Made by a program: the position numbers and the translations under genes. Shown in pieces: positions 17,211 to 26,376 of a DNA stretch of 64,000 bases. How positions within the stretch are numbered: position 1 is the first letter of the stretch; each line of letters begins with the position of its first letter. Source of the DNA: Butyricimonas paravirosa (GTDB lineage: Bacteria > Bacteroidota > Bacteroidia > Bacteroidales > Marinifilaceae); NCBI RefSeq assembly GCF_032878955.1, contig NZ_CP043839.1, forward strand, positions 4,278,001 to 4,342,000, read 5' to 3'. The notes under the pieces were generated by a model. It saw only the letters and a program-made list of their open reading frames with translations. It was not told the DNA's origin and did no database searches.

Positions 17211-18380
17211 CTATTTTTTCTTTTGTCCCGGACGTGGCGGCATGAACGGATTGGATTCCTCGCTGCCTCCTTGGGGTGCCACGTTCTTACTGCGTTGGAT
17301 TCCCACGATCAAACGAGCGCCTTCCGGTAGACCGTCTTTCACTTCCGAGTATATTCCGTCGCTGACTCCAACTTTGATTACTTTAGGAACGATACCTTCT
17401 GCCGTTTGTAACCAAACGACTTTTTCACCTCTTCCCGCTTGCGGGGCTTGTGCGGTTTGTGGGTCTTCCGGGTTGGTCTCTGGGGTAAAGCGGAAAGCTT
17501 TCAACGGGGCCAGTAGAATGTTGTCCTTCTCCATCGTGTAGACCGTGATGTTGGCGGTCAATCCCGGTTTCAGCTTCAATTCCGGATTCGGGGCATCAAT
17601 AACCACCTCGTAAGTGACCACGTTGGATTCTGTTGTCGGGTTTAGACGCACTTGAGTCACGTCGCCCTCGAACGTGTCATCCGGGAAAGCGTCAACCGTG
17701 AACGTCACGCGTTGTCCTTCGAGTACCTGACCGATGTCAGCCTCGTCCACGTCAGCGATCACTTGCATCTTGCGCAAATCGTTAGCGATGGTGAACATGG
17801 TCGGGGTTTCGAAACTGGCGGCAACTGTTTGTCCTTCTTCCACTTCTCTGGATAATACAACCCCGTCAATTGGTGAGGTAATCGTTGCGTAATCGAGGTT
17901 TGATTGGGCCTTTACCATCGTGGCTTGTGCTTTCTCGTAAGCTTGTTGTGCTTTCTCGTATTGATATAATGCTTCCTCGTATTCTGTTTCGCTAATCAAG
18001 TTCTTTTCGTGTAACTGGCGTAGGCGTTTGAAGTTTTTATCTTGATACTCGAATTCGCTTTTGCTTGATTTCAAGTTTGCCATTTCCGATTTCAACTCGG
18101 CTTCCAGTAGTTTCCTGTCGAGTTCGGCAAGTAATTGTCCTTTTGTCACGACGGAATTGTAGTCCACGTAGATGTGTGAAATCGTTCCGGATACCTGCGT
18201 ACCCACGTCCACCTTGGTAATCGGTTCTATCGTTCCCGTGGCGGTCACCGTGTTGTTGATGGAGCCTTTTTTTAGTTCGACCGTTTCGTACGTCGTCACT
18301 TTCTTATCTCCCGAGCGGAAGAAGAAAAAGGCCCCGACAATAACGGCTATGACGATGATTATGGTAACAATCTTTTTCAT
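17211..18380 (-). CDS. MacA-like periplasmic adaptor (HlyD family)
   Basis: 389 aa. N-terminal anchor helix (about 2-21), a lipoyl/barrel-sandwich half around ITKVDVGTQVSGTISHIYVD, a long helical hairpin (about 85-155, rich in Glu/Lys/Ala/Gln), the second half ATITSPIDGVVLSREVEEGQ, then beta-barrel and membrane-proximal domains. The C-terminal tail PPRPGQKKK is basic and probably disordered. Adaptors of this type join the inner-membrane MacB complex to TolC. It is encoded between tolC-like and ATPase genes, as expected for one pump. Confidence 0.92.
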   Translation of the reverse strand: MKKIVTIIIVIAVIVGAFFFFRSGDKKVTTYETVELKKGSINNTVTATGTIEPITKVDVGTQVSGTISHIYVDYNSVVTKGQLLAELDRKLLEAELKSEMANLKSSKSEFEYQDKNFKRLRQLHEKNLISETEYEEALYQYEKAQQAYEKAQATMVKAQSNLDYATITSPIDGVVLSREVEEGQTVAASFETPTMFTIANDLRKMQVIADVDEADIGQVLEGQRVTFTVDAFPDDTFEGDVTQVRLNPTTESNVVTYEVVIDAPNPELKLKPGLTANITVYTMEKDNILLAPLKAFRFTPETNPEDPQTAQAPQAGRGEKVVWLQTAEGIVPKVIKVGVSDGIYSEVKDGLPEGARLIVGIQRSKNVAPQGGSEESNPFMPPRPGQKKK

Positions 18381-18405
18381 GTTGTTCTATAATTAATATT
18401 TTACA

Positions 18406-19737
18406 TTAGATTTCGATAGGTTGATTTCGATAGAAGTTGAGCAGTTTGAGTGACAGAATCGCCTCGAACTTTGCTTGAATTTGTTCCTGCAAGGCAGAAA
18501 GATAATTGTTCTTTTCCGTGAGTAGTTCCACCGTGTTTTTCATACCGGCGTCGAATTGGGCTTGAACGAGGTTGTAACTCATCGTGGCCGATTTCACGCT
18601 GTTCGTGGCAGCGACATACCTGCTTTGTGCGGAGATCACGTTCTGGTGGAGAGTCTCTACCGTTTTCCACAGTTCCTTGCGTGTATTCAGTTCTTCCAGA
18701 CGGGCTGTTTCCGTTTGTAATTTTGCTTTTTCAACGGCAGATTTGATCTGGCGATTTTTAGAAATGGGGATACTGATGTTGATCCCCACGTTCTCGTTTA
18801 ATCGATTATTTAGTTGTTTTGAAAAAGAGTGGTCTGATTCCGAGTCATGGTTCGTGGCCACGGATGCGCTGAGCGAGATGCTGGGCAAGCGATCTCCTGC
18901 CGCGATCTTTTCTTCCAGCTGTGCCGATTCCACGTTCAACTGACTGTTTTTCATTTCCGGCATGGTTTCTAGGGCGATCTGGTAAACTTCCAAGAGGGAA
19001 GGTGCAGGGGTGAGTACCTGCGTGTCCTCCAGTTCCGGGAAATAGACATCGAAACTATCTGTTGGTTCCAGTTCTAACAATTGTTTTAATTGCAATTTGT
19101 TCAAAGTGAGCGTGTTTTCAGCCATCGTCACGTTGTACTGATCGTTGCTGTACTGTGCCTCGATCTGGGCATAATCGCTGGGGGCAATCGAACCGGCAGC
19201 CAATAGTTCTTTGGAACGTGCCAGCTGGGCGGCAGAAGTTTCCAACGTTTGACGGTTGGTTTTTAGCGATTCGTTTGCGTAAAGTATTTGCAGGTAGGCC
19301 TCGGTGACGGCAATTTCGATGTCATTTTCGGCCATGTTTACCTGATACTCCTGTGCCGTGTTCGTGATTTGCTGTTGACGGATGGAACGGGTTAATTTAC
19401 CCCCATTATAGATTGTCAGTCCGCCGTTCAAGGTGTAACTGCCCGTGTAGGCGCTTTGAGATTTGAATTTGCCATCTGTCTGTTCTGTTTTCTGGTGTCC
19501 CCAGCCTTGAGAACTACTAAATGTCAACGAGGGGAAAAGCTGGGCTTTCGCCTGTAACAAATCCACGTTAGCGCTTTGTTGCGTTACTTTTGCCGATTGC
19601 ACCTGAATGTTGTTTTTCCGGGCATAATCGATACAATCCTTCAAATTCCAGGAAGAAGTGGGCTTTTCCTGAGAAAAGCCCACTAAGGACGGAATGATTA
19701 TAAAAAGGATGGTTGCAATGTTCGTTTGTATATTCAT
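18406..19737 (-). CDS. TolC-family outer-membrane efflux protein
   Basis: 443 aa with a signal peptide (MNIQTNIATILFIIIPSLVGFS). Two OEP repeats of long amphipathic helices are visible, opening with WNLKDCIDYARKNNIQVQSA and NVGINISIPISKNRQIKSAV. TolC proteins form the outer-membrane beta-barrel and periplasmic alpha-tunnel of tripartite pumps. First gene of the efflux operon, preceded by a well-formed promoter; the adaptor gene follows after 25 bp. Confidence 0.92.
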   Translation of the reverse strand: MNIQTNIATILFIIIPSLVGFSQEKPTSSWNLKDCIDYARKNNIQVQSAKVTQQSANVDLLQAKAQLFPSLTFSSSQGWGHQKTEQTDGKFKSQSAYTGSYTLNGGLTIYNGGKLTRSIRQQQITNTAQEYQVNMAENDIEIAVTEAYLQILYANESLKTNRQTLETSAAQLARSKELLAAGSIAPSDYAQIEAQYSNDQYNVTMAENTLTLNKLQLKQLLELEPTDSFDVYFPELEDTQVLTPAPSLLEVYQIALETMPEMKNSQLNVESAQLEEKIAAGDRLPSISLSASVATNHDSESDHSFSKQLNNRLNENVGINISIPISKNRQIKSAVEKAKLQTETARLEELNTRKELWKTVETLHQNVISAQSRYVAATNSVKSATMSYNLVQAQFDAGMKNTVELLTEKNNYLSALQEQIQAKFEAILSLKLLNFYRNQPIEI

Positions 19738-19761
19738 CTTGTTTTCTTTTTTTGCTTTTTA

Positions 19762-19792
19762 CAAAGATATAAGGTGTTGAAAACGAATACAA
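19762..19792 (-). promoter_or_regulatory. Promoter of the efflux operon
   Basis: On the minus strand, TTG (19790-19792), exactly 20 bp, then TATCTTTG (19762-19769). This matches the Bacteroidetes -33/-7 pattern and lies 25 bp before the tolC-like ATG. Confidence 0.8.
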
Positions 19793-20274
19793 TTAATTTA
19801 GATGTTGAGAGATTTTTTCCCGATGAATGAGTGTTTTTTGTCGACGAGGGATGTTGTTTTTAGGTTGGATTCTTAGGTGACTTCGTTTATTCTGGGTAAT
19901 ATATCCTTTTGCCCTAGGTAATAATTTCCAGATTGTTTCCTTATAGTTCATTTAGACCATGGAGCATTCATCTTGGATTCATGTTGCATTCACCTTCGAT
20001 AAAATTGGTTTTTGATATGGTTATGTTTGCAAATTGGGTGGTATATGTAGTATATTAGTTATTTGGAAAGGTATACTTGGTTTACTGGGGTTGTATACTC
20101 ATTGTATATCCAGAAAGATCGAAAGGATAGCGAGAGACGGTTTGCTATGCGAGTTAGATGAAACGTGTTTATTGGTAAAAACAAATTAACTAATAGCTGG
20201 AATAGGTATTGATGTTATTTAAAATTTGTATCTTTACACGTGATATGTTTGTTGTGTTTTTAATTTGATAATTT
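19793..20274. other. Divergent intergenic region
   Basis: AT-rich, no gene or RNA recognised. A weak -7-like TATCTTTA at 20229-20236 could serve the GH109-type gene. Several GTATAC/TATATAC-like words occur at 20040-20110 but form no clear repeat. Confidence 0.45.
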
Positions 20275-21690
20275 ATGAGGAAAATAACGTTTGTATGTGT
20301 CGTGGCAGCCATTTTGTGCGGGATGATTTGTTCCTGTACCAATGGTGTATCAGAAAAAGAGACGAAGAAAAGTTTAATGATCGAGGTGCCTGCTCCCGAG
20401 CGTCCTGTTGGGCAGAAGGATGTAGTAAATTTGGTGACGCCGAAACTGGATACCGTGCGGGTAGGGTTTATCGGTTTGGGAATGAGGGGACCCGGTGCGG
20501 TGGAACGATTCCTGCATATACCCGGAACGAAGGTGGTTGCCTTGTGTGACATTCGCCCGGAACAAGTGGAAAAATGTCAGGGAATTTTGAAGAAGGCTGG
20601 GGTTCCGGAGGCTGCCGGTTACTCCGGGAGCGAGGATGCGTGGAAACAGCTTTGTGAACGGGAGGATATTAATTTAGTGTATATTGCTACGGATTGGTTA
20701 CATCATGCCCCGATGGCGTTGTATGCCATGGAACATGGGAAGCACGTGGCGATCGAGGTGCCTGCTGCTATGAACATGGAGGAAATTTGGGCGTTGATTA
20801 ATATGGCAGAGAAGAAACAGTTACATTGTATGATGTTGGAGAATTGCGTGTATGATTTCTTCGAGTTGACGACGTTAAATATGGCTCAACAAGGTGTGTT
20901 TGGTGAAGTTTTGCACGTGGAGGGGGCTTATATTCATAATTTGGAGGAATTTTGGCCTTATTATTGGAATAACTGGCGTATGGATTATAACCGGAAACAC
21001 AGGGGAGATGTTTATGCTACTCACGGTATGGGACCGGCTTGCCAGTTGCTGGATATTCACCGGGGGGACAAGATGAATTATTTGGTATGTATGGACACGA
21101 AGGCTGTTTCTGCTCCCGAATATTTGAAAAACAAGACCGGGGAGGACGTGAAAGATTTCAAGAACGGGGATCACACGATCACGTTGATTCGCACGGAAAA
21201 CGGGAAAACCATCCAGATTCAGCATGACGTGGTGTCGCCTCGTCCGTATAGCCGGATGTACCAATTGACGGGAACCAAAGGATTTGCTAATAAATATCCG
21301 GTTGCGGGATATGCTTTGAAGCCGACACAAATTTCATCAGATGTGGCTCCCGATCACGAGGATTTGAATTCTCACGGTTTTGTTCCGGAGGATGTGAAGA
21401 AGGCTTTGATGGAAAAATATAAACACCCGATTCAGATCGAGTTGGAAGAGCAAGCCAAAAAAGTGGGGGGACATGGTGGAATGGATTTTATCATGGATTA
21501 CCGTTTGGTATATTGCTTGCGAAATGGATTACCGTTAGATATGGATGTGTATGATTTGGCAGAATGGTGTTGTTTGGGTGAGCTGACAGCTCTTTCTTTA
21601 GAGAATAACAGTGCTCCGGTGGCGATTCCTGATTTCACCCGCGGAGGTTGGAACAAGACGAAAGGATATCGTCACGCGATGGTGAAGTAA
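20275..21690 (+). CDS. GH109-type Gfo/Idh/MocA lipoprotein
   Basis: 471 aa. The N-terminus is a lipoprotein signal (ILCGMICSC). From about residue 60 comes the NAD-binding Rossmann fold, VRVGFIGLGMRGPGAVERF, with VVALCDIRPEQ. GDVYATHGMGPACQLLDIHR and MLENCVYDFFEL are typical of glycoside hydrolase family 109, which cleaves alpha-N-acetylgalactosamine by an NAD-dependent oxidation-elimination route and was first described as blood-group A-active. Lipidation implies a periplasmic or surface position, fitting mucin or glycan use. It stands alone, ended by a bidirectional terminator. A plain oxidoreductase is the alternative. Confidence 0.82.
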   Translation: MRKITFVCVVAAILCGMICSCTNGVSEKETKKSLMIEVPAPERPVGQKDVVNLVTPKLDTVRVGFIGLGMRGPGAVERFLHIPGTKVVALCDIRPEQVEKCQGILKKAGVPEAAGYSGSEDAWKQLCEREDINLVYIATDWLHHAPMALYAMEHGKHVAIEVPAAMNMEEIWALINMAEKKQLHCMMLENCVYDFFELTTLNMAQQGVFGEVLHVEGAYIHNLEEFWPYYWNNWRMDYNRKHRGDVYATHGMGPACQLLDIHRGDKMNYLVCMDTKAVSAPEYLKNKTGEDVKDFKNGDHTITLIRTENGKTIQIQHDVVSPRPYSRMYQLTGTKGFANKYPVAGYALKPTQISSDVAPDHEDLNSHGFVPEDVKKALMEKYKHPIQIELEEQAKKVGGHGGMDFIMDYRLVYCLRNGLPLDMDVYDLAEWCCLGELTALSLENNSAPVAIPDFTRGGWNKTKGYRHAMVK

Positions 21691-21706
21691 ATCACGATTT
21701 GAGATA

Positions 21707-21748
21707 TAAAAATAACGGCTCTCTTTTTTCAGAGGGCCGTTATTTTTA
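21707..21748. terminator. Bidirectional terminator
   Basis: AAAATAACGGCTCTC (about 21708-21723) pairs with 21731-21747 (AGAGGGCCGTTATTTT), with one mismatch. A/T runs on both sides suit termination of the GH109-type gene and of the leftward hydrogenase operon. Confidence 0.88.
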
Positions 21749-21759
21749 GCTGCCTTATT

Positions 21760-23181
21760 TTATTTTTCTAACGCTTTTTTGATCTGCCGTTTGGCTAATG
21801 TAAGCGGAGCTAGTGAACAAGGTCCGTTCACGCAGCCACCATCACACGCCATTACTTCGACAAACTGGGCTTCCGGTTTTTTCACCATAGTTTTCAGTAA
21901 AGTCTGGTTCTTCTTGTCAAGTCCTTCGATGGAAAGAGTCGTGTAACCATTTCCAACAGCCTCTACAATAGCATTGCGAACCCCACCGGCTTGAGCGTAT
22001 CCGCGGGCGAATTTCGTAACTTCCGGATCCAATGGTAATTCTTCACAAGTTTCCGGATTAATGTCATAAGCCACCATGAATGCTCCCAATTCTTCGAAAC
22101 TCATCACGTAGTCTACTTCTGGAACGTACATTTCAGCCTCGTAACGTTTAGCCAGACACGGGCCGATAAATACGACTTCGGCATCCGGATATTGTTCTTT
22201 TACCCGGCGGGCGGCATAAACCATCGGGCTACGGGTGTCGGAAACAAACGGTTTTACCATAGGGGCGTGTTTGTCGACCCAACCCACGTAAGCTGGGCAG
22301 CAGGAAGTAGTCATGAAAGGTTTCCCTTCTTCCATGCGTTCCAAGAATTCGGCTGCCTCGTTGCGGGAAGTATCTTCTGCTCCCAAAGCTACTTCTACCA
22401 CGTCGTCAAAACCGATGGCCTTGATGGCGGAAAGAATCTGTCCCGGAGTTGCATTGAACTGTCCGTAGATAGCCGGAGCCGGAATAGCTATGATTTTCTT
22501 GTCCGGGGCGGTAATGCTCTTGTATACGTCGATCACCTTGGAACGTTCCATGATCGCCCCGTAAGGACAAGTTTGCATACATTTTCCGCAATAGATACAT
22601 TTATCTTTGTCAATATGCTCGGTTCCGTCTTCGCCTTTGGTGATCGCTTTCACCGGGCAAACATCCTCGCAAGGTACGGGCGTGTACACGATCGCGTGGT
22701 AAGGGCAGACTTTAGAACATAGTCCGCAACCCACGCAGTCTTCCTGCGTGATGCAAGCTTTACCCCCCTTGAAAGAGATTGCCGCTTTCGGGCAGTTCAT
22801 CAAACAAGGACGTCCCTCGCAACCGCGACACATGTTAGTCACGAAGTACTGGGATTGCATACAAGCACTACAAGCCTCGTGGACCACGGAAAGAATATTC
22901 TCTTTCGTATTCTTGTTATCAAGTGCTTTCTGTGCGAAGTCAGACAAAGGGATTAGGTCGATTTCCTCGTCCGTGATCTCGAAGCCCAAGATAGAGATAA
23001 TCTTATGTTTCAAGATGTAGCGATCTTTATGCACGCAACACTTGATCGGTCTTTTATTTTTTGGGCGCATTTCCACCGGAATGTATTTCACCCCATCTAC
23101 TAGATTTTCTTCCTTTAAAAGTTTTACAATTCTAATCAGTAACTCACGTTTCGTGAGCATCGCAAAATTGTCATATAACAT
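21760..23181 (-). CDS. Monomeric [FeFe]-hydrogenase, probable group B
   Basis: 473 aa. The N-terminal ~105 residues are helical and uncharacterised. Ferredoxin-type cysteine motifs follow: CRGCEGRPCLMNCP (118-131), CVGCGLCSKVCP (149-160), CEDVCP (171-176) and CIYCGKCMQTCP (195-206). The H-cluster domain has L1 TSCCP (292-296), L2 GPCLAKRYEAE (340-350) and L3 MACDGGC (444-450). C294, the proton-relay Cys of catalytic enzymes, is present, so H2 production or uptake with ferredoxin is plausible. Layout fits the gut Bacteroidales group B enzymes. The start overlaps the upstream [2Fe-2S] gene by 11 bp; an ATG at 23160 (MLTKRELL) is an equally reasonable start. No HydEFG maturase is in the window. 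Confidence 0.87.
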   Translation of the reverse strand: MLYDNFAMLTKRELLIRIVKLLKEENLVDGVKYIPVEMRPKNKRPIKCCVHKDRYILKHKIISILGFEITDEEIDLIPLSDFAQKALDNKNTKENILSVVHEACSACMQSQYFVTNMCRGCEGRPCLMNCPKAAISFKGGKACITQEDCVGCGLCSKVCPYHAIVYTPVPCEDVCPVKAITKGEDGTEHIDKDKCIYCGKCMQTCPYGAIMERSKVIDVYKSITAPDKKIIAIPAPAIYGQFNATPGQILSAIKAIGFDDVVEVALGAEDTSRNEAAEFLERMEEGKPFMTTSCCPAYVGWVDKHAPMVKPFVSDTRSPMVYAARRVKEQYPDAEVVFIGPCLAKRYEAEMYVPEVDYVMSFEELGAFMVAYDINPETCEELPLDPEVTKFARGYAQAGGVRNAIVEAVGNGYTTLSIEGLDKKNQTLLKTMVKKPEAQFVEVMACDGGCVNGPCSLAPLTLAKRQIKKALEK

Positions 23182-23425
23182 TTCTTACTTCCTCTTTAAC
23201 GATTTGTATTAAACTATTTTTACTAACGCCAGCAATACGTTTTCCATTTACTTCAATAAACGGTGGGGCTTGTTCACCTTTGCCACACCCTAAACATGGA
23301 GAATAGCTTACATTCAGATGTTCGAGGATATTTTGGGGAAGAGATTCAATCGTGTCTCTCAACTCTGCGCCACCCATGACATAGCACATGGTTCCTACGC
23401 ATATTTTTACATTTACTTTTTCCAT
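23171..23425 (-). CDS. Small thioredoxin-like [2Fe-2S] protein (NuoE-like)
   Basis: 84 aa. The order C-x4-C (CVGTMC, 9-14) then C-x2-C (CLGCGKG, near 44-47) is the cluster-binding pattern of the thioredoxin-like [2Fe-2S] ferredoxins related to NuoE/HydC C-terminal domains. It is likely a one-electron carrier between the hydrogenase and another partner. It lies between the phosphatase and the hydrogenase genes and overlaps the latter. Confidence 0.82.
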   Translation of the reverse strand: MEKVNVKICVGTMCYVMGGAELRDTIESLPQNILEHLNVSYSPCLGCGKGEQAPPFIEVNGKRIAGVSKNSLIQIVKEEVRNVI

Positions 23426-23461
23426 AGTGTTGTGAGTTGGTTTTGTTTTTGATTTTATCCC

Positions 23462-24646
23462 CTAAATATACATAATCTCGACATCTTTCAAATACTTTGT
23501 CTCCAATAAAAATTTTATTTTTTTGACCACGTTTCTCCGGATCTCTAACTCCACGGGAAGATTGGGATCCTGGTGCGCCGTGTTGATACGGGTTCCCACG
23601 AGTAACGTGATTTTATCACTATTCAACAACATTCTCACCATCAGCTCTGCCGGTCCGGCTTCCCGACGGCGGTCAATATCTCCTTCCGTCAGGATACGCT
23701 CAACCTTACCTAACGTCAGAATTCCTTCGGTGACAAGATCGACACCTTCCATCTTGGAGATGGGAGGGAGTTCTTTGTCCACGATATTCATGTCAACTTC
23801 CATTTTTGCTCCCAGTTCACGGGAGATAATGGTTGCCGTGGTTCCCCCGCACAGGATCTTTTTCCCTTGAAATTCCCGTACCCGGTTGGCCAGGTATTTA
23901 TCGTTCTTCTCGTCGTAGGGAGGTCCGGTGCATACAAGCAGGTTACGGGGTTTTCGCATATAAATGACACAACAACTCGTGTCATCTTTCAGCGAGTAAC
24001 CGTCGTTCTTTTCCGCTTGATTCACTATTTTATGTGCCAATTCCTTGGCGGATATATTATTATATTGATTTACCAGGTTTGCAATATATTCTTTTGCCCC
24101 GTCTTCCCAGCCAAAGGGCATTTTAGCCGTTCCCATTCCGGATTGGCTAACCCCGTCACTGAAGAAGATAATTCGATCTTCTTTTTCCAGCGTGAACTCG
24201 GAAATCCACAGAAACGTATTTTCAAGGTCCTCCCGTTCCACCGGAATTTTCTCCTTGGAAATACTGACAAAACGCCCGTTCCGGTACAAGTAGTAGGAGG
24301 GAGTTTCATATTCGATAATTTTCACGTTACCGAAACAGTCGATGTCACAGATACAAAAGGTCGAATAACTGATCTTTCGCACCATATCTTTCGGTAAGGT
24401 ATTCATGATCGAGGTGGAGGTGCGCAGGATACTCTCGTTCATGGCGGTAAAGTTCATGGCCATGGTTGCCGTCATCGTGGATAGGACACAGGCTTTGATC
24501 CCGCTTCCAAGACCATCTGATAACACGCTGATGACACGTCCCTCACCTTTTAGTTTTTGAGACATGAAACAATCCCCGCAGACAACATTGCCCGCTTTAT
24601 TCTTCTGGAAGAAGTCAACCTCGATGAAATTACCGTTGTTTCTCAA
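23462..24646 (-). CDS. SpoIIE/PP2C-type serine phosphatase with extra C-terminal domain
   Basis: 394 aa. PP2C metal-binding motifs are present: SDGLGSG (43-49), FFSDGVSQSG (161-170) and DDTSCCVIYM (221-230). The last ~160 residues, starting at RKPRNLLVCTGPPYDEKND, form a separate alpha/beta region (ILCGGTTATIISRELG) that I cannot assign. No in-frame ATG exists before residue 28, so the start is taken as the TTG at 24646, 12 bp after the sensor gene stop. Phosphatases of this type commonly act on STAS/anti-anti-sigma or other Ser/Thr phosphoproteins, and are found beside group C sensory hydrogenases. It is probably the output of the sensor encoded upstream. Confidence 0.85.
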   Translation of the reverse strand: MRNNGNFIEVDFFQKNKAGNVVCGDCFMSQKLKGEGRVISVLSDGLGSGIKACVLSTMTATMAMNFTAMNESILRTSTSIMNTLPKDMVRKISYSTFCICDIDCFGNVKIIEYETPSYYLYRNGRFVSISKEKIPVEREDLENTFLWISEFTLEKEDRIIFFSDGVSQSGMGTAKMPFGWEDGAKEYIANLVNQYNNISAKELAHKIVNQAEKNDGYSLKDDTSCCVIYMRKPRNLLVCTGPPYDEKNDKYLANRVREFQGKKILCGGTTATIISRELGAKMEVDMNIVDKELPPISKMEGVDLVTEGILTLGKVERILTEGDIDRRREAGPAELMVRMLLNSDKITLLVGTRINTAHQDPNLPVELEIRRNVVKKIKFLLETKYLKDVEIMYI

Positions 24647-24657
24647 GACAAATGAAA

Positions 24658-26376
24658 TTAGAGTGGTTTCTTTTGATCATTTTTCTTGTAAGCCTCCATT
24701 ACGGTGCGTAACGTGGCATCCGTGAAAGCAGCATTTTCCCCAAGCAAACAAGCTACTTGTTGGACGGTTTCCATGTGTTTCTTGATTACTTCCTGAGTCT
24801 TTTCGAGCATCCATTCTTTACGGACATAAGGTTCGCGTAAATCCTGTAATAACCCGAAAACCAACCGGTGAGGTTGTATGTTATAGATGGATATAATCCA
24901 TGTGCGGTCTTCTTCCCGTACCTGTCGTTCGATAATTTCCTTACCGGTTGTCAACACGGCACGGAACAAGTCCTCGTAGGAACAGATGTTTTTCAGCTCC
25001 ATGCCGTTCAAACCGGGATCGACCTCGTAAATAGAGGCAATGTCCTCTCCCATGAGAGTGGCGCAGGATTGATTCATGTCCACGACTTTCAATTCCGAGT
25101 TGACGAGTAATACTCCGGCCGGAATCTTTTGGAGGAGTACGGTGGCCTTATCATGCGCGATTCTTCTCATGTAAGATACACACATATTTTCTTCGGCCCG
25201 CCCTTCCAGCATGGCAATGGCGAAGTCACGACAAGTGTCGTAACCACAACCACTACAATTTAATTCGTCTTCAGGTCCGGTTTTGCCCACGACGGCCATA
25301 GCTTGTTTGATTTCCTCTTCCGTGTAGGTGTGATCTTGCACGTGAGGGTCTTTGCAGAACAGAATCTGCAAATCGATATTTTTGAAATCATCCTTGGGAT
25401 TTCCCAATTCCGATTGATGAATAATCTCGTATCTTTTTAAGGCCGGGGATATATGGCTCAATTTGGCAGGACCGTTGATGCATCCGCCCTTGCAAGCCAA
25501 TAATTCCAAGAAAATGGAATCGTTCTCCCGGTGTGAATCCAGTTCTTTCAACACGTCTTTCACGGTTGAAAGTTCCGAGAAAGCCATGTGATGTATTTGT
25601 TTTTTGCCCTCTTGCATCCCTTTCAGCATTCCACCCTCGATGGGGTAGTAGGCGCCCATCCCGGAACGGTAAGGCACGAAACGAGCCTCCGGTTGATTCG
25701 GTGCGATATTTTTCAAGTTGATGTCGGATTGTTCGAACCATTTTTTCAAGTCCTTGAACGTGATTACCACGTCAACGAGGTTATTAAAGTAGTCCGCTTC
25801 CAACTTCTTGCAGATACAGGGACCTGCAAACACGATTTTCACATCTTCTCCATATAACTGTTTCAAAATCTTGGCGTGAGCCAGCATGGGAGAAATAATC
25901 GGTGTGATAAAACGTGCGTGATCCGGGGAATATTTTCGGATATATTCAACAACAACCGGACAAGCCGAAGAGATGTACACGCCATTTTCGGCTTCTTCCA
26001 GGAATTTCTCGGTTCTATCCGTGACGATTTCTGCTCCCAGGGCAGTTTCCGATACACTTGTGAAACCTAAACGTTTGATGGCGGCAATTAGCACGCTGGA
26101 ATGAATTCCTTCGAATTCACTCACGTACGATGGAGCCAGTGATAGAATGACTTTGGGATTCTGCGTAAGGGTTAATTTCGCCCGGGTTAACCCGTCACGT
26201 ATCTTTTTAGCCCCGGTTGGGCATACTTGCGTGCAATGCCCGCAGTAGATGCAACGATCTTCAATGATAGATGCCTGATTGTTTTCCATCCGGATTGCCT
26301 TCACGGGACATTCCCGGATACATTTATAACAATCCTGACAATTGTCCGGTTCTGTATAGATGGGTCTTAGTTGCAT
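24658..26376 (-). CDS. Sensory [FeFe]-hydrogenase homologue with PAS domain (group C, HydS-like)
   Basis: 572 aa. Two ferredoxin motifs, CQDCYKCIRECP (13-24) and CIYCGHCTQVCP (42-53), precede an H-cluster domain with L1 SSACP (136-140), L2 GPCICKKLEAD (185-195) and L3 ACKGGC (294-299). Next are an extra Fe-S domain (CSGCGYDTC, 374-382) and a PAS domain at about 413-512 (IPAGVLLVNSELKVVDMNQS). At residue 138 the proton-transfer Cys of catalytic enzymes is Ala, as in described HydS proteins, whose turnover is slow and which are thought to sense H2 or redox state. The ATG overlaps the upstream gene by 10 bp, and the phosphatase follows. Confidence 0.88.
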   Translation of the reverse strand: MQLRPIYTEPDNCQDCYKCIRECPVKAIRMENNQASIIEDRCIYCGHCTQVCPTGAKKIRDGLTRAKLTLTQNPKVILSLAPSYVSEFEGIHSSVLIAAIKRLGFTSVSETALGAEIVTDRTEKFLEEAENGVYISSACPVVVEYIRKYSPDHARFITPIISPMLAHAKILKQLYGEDVKIVFAGPCICKKLEADYFNNLVDVVITFKDLKKWFEQSDINLKNIAPNQPEARFVPYRSGMGAYYPIEGGMLKGMQEGKKQIHHMAFSELSTVKDVLKELDSHRENDSIFLELLACKGGCINGPAKLSHISPALKRYEIIHQSELGNPKDDFKNIDLQILFCKDPHVQDHTYTEEEIKQAMAVVGKTGPEDELNCSGCGYDTCRDFAIAMLEGRAEENMCVSYMRRIAHDKATVLLQKIPAGVLLVNSELKVVDMNQSCATLMGEDIASIYEVDPGLNGMELKNICSYEDLFRAVLTTGKEIIERQVREEDRTWIISIYNIQPHRLVFGLLQDLREPYVRKEWMLEKTQEVIKKHMETVQQVACLLGENAAFTDATLRTVMEAYKKNDQKKPL

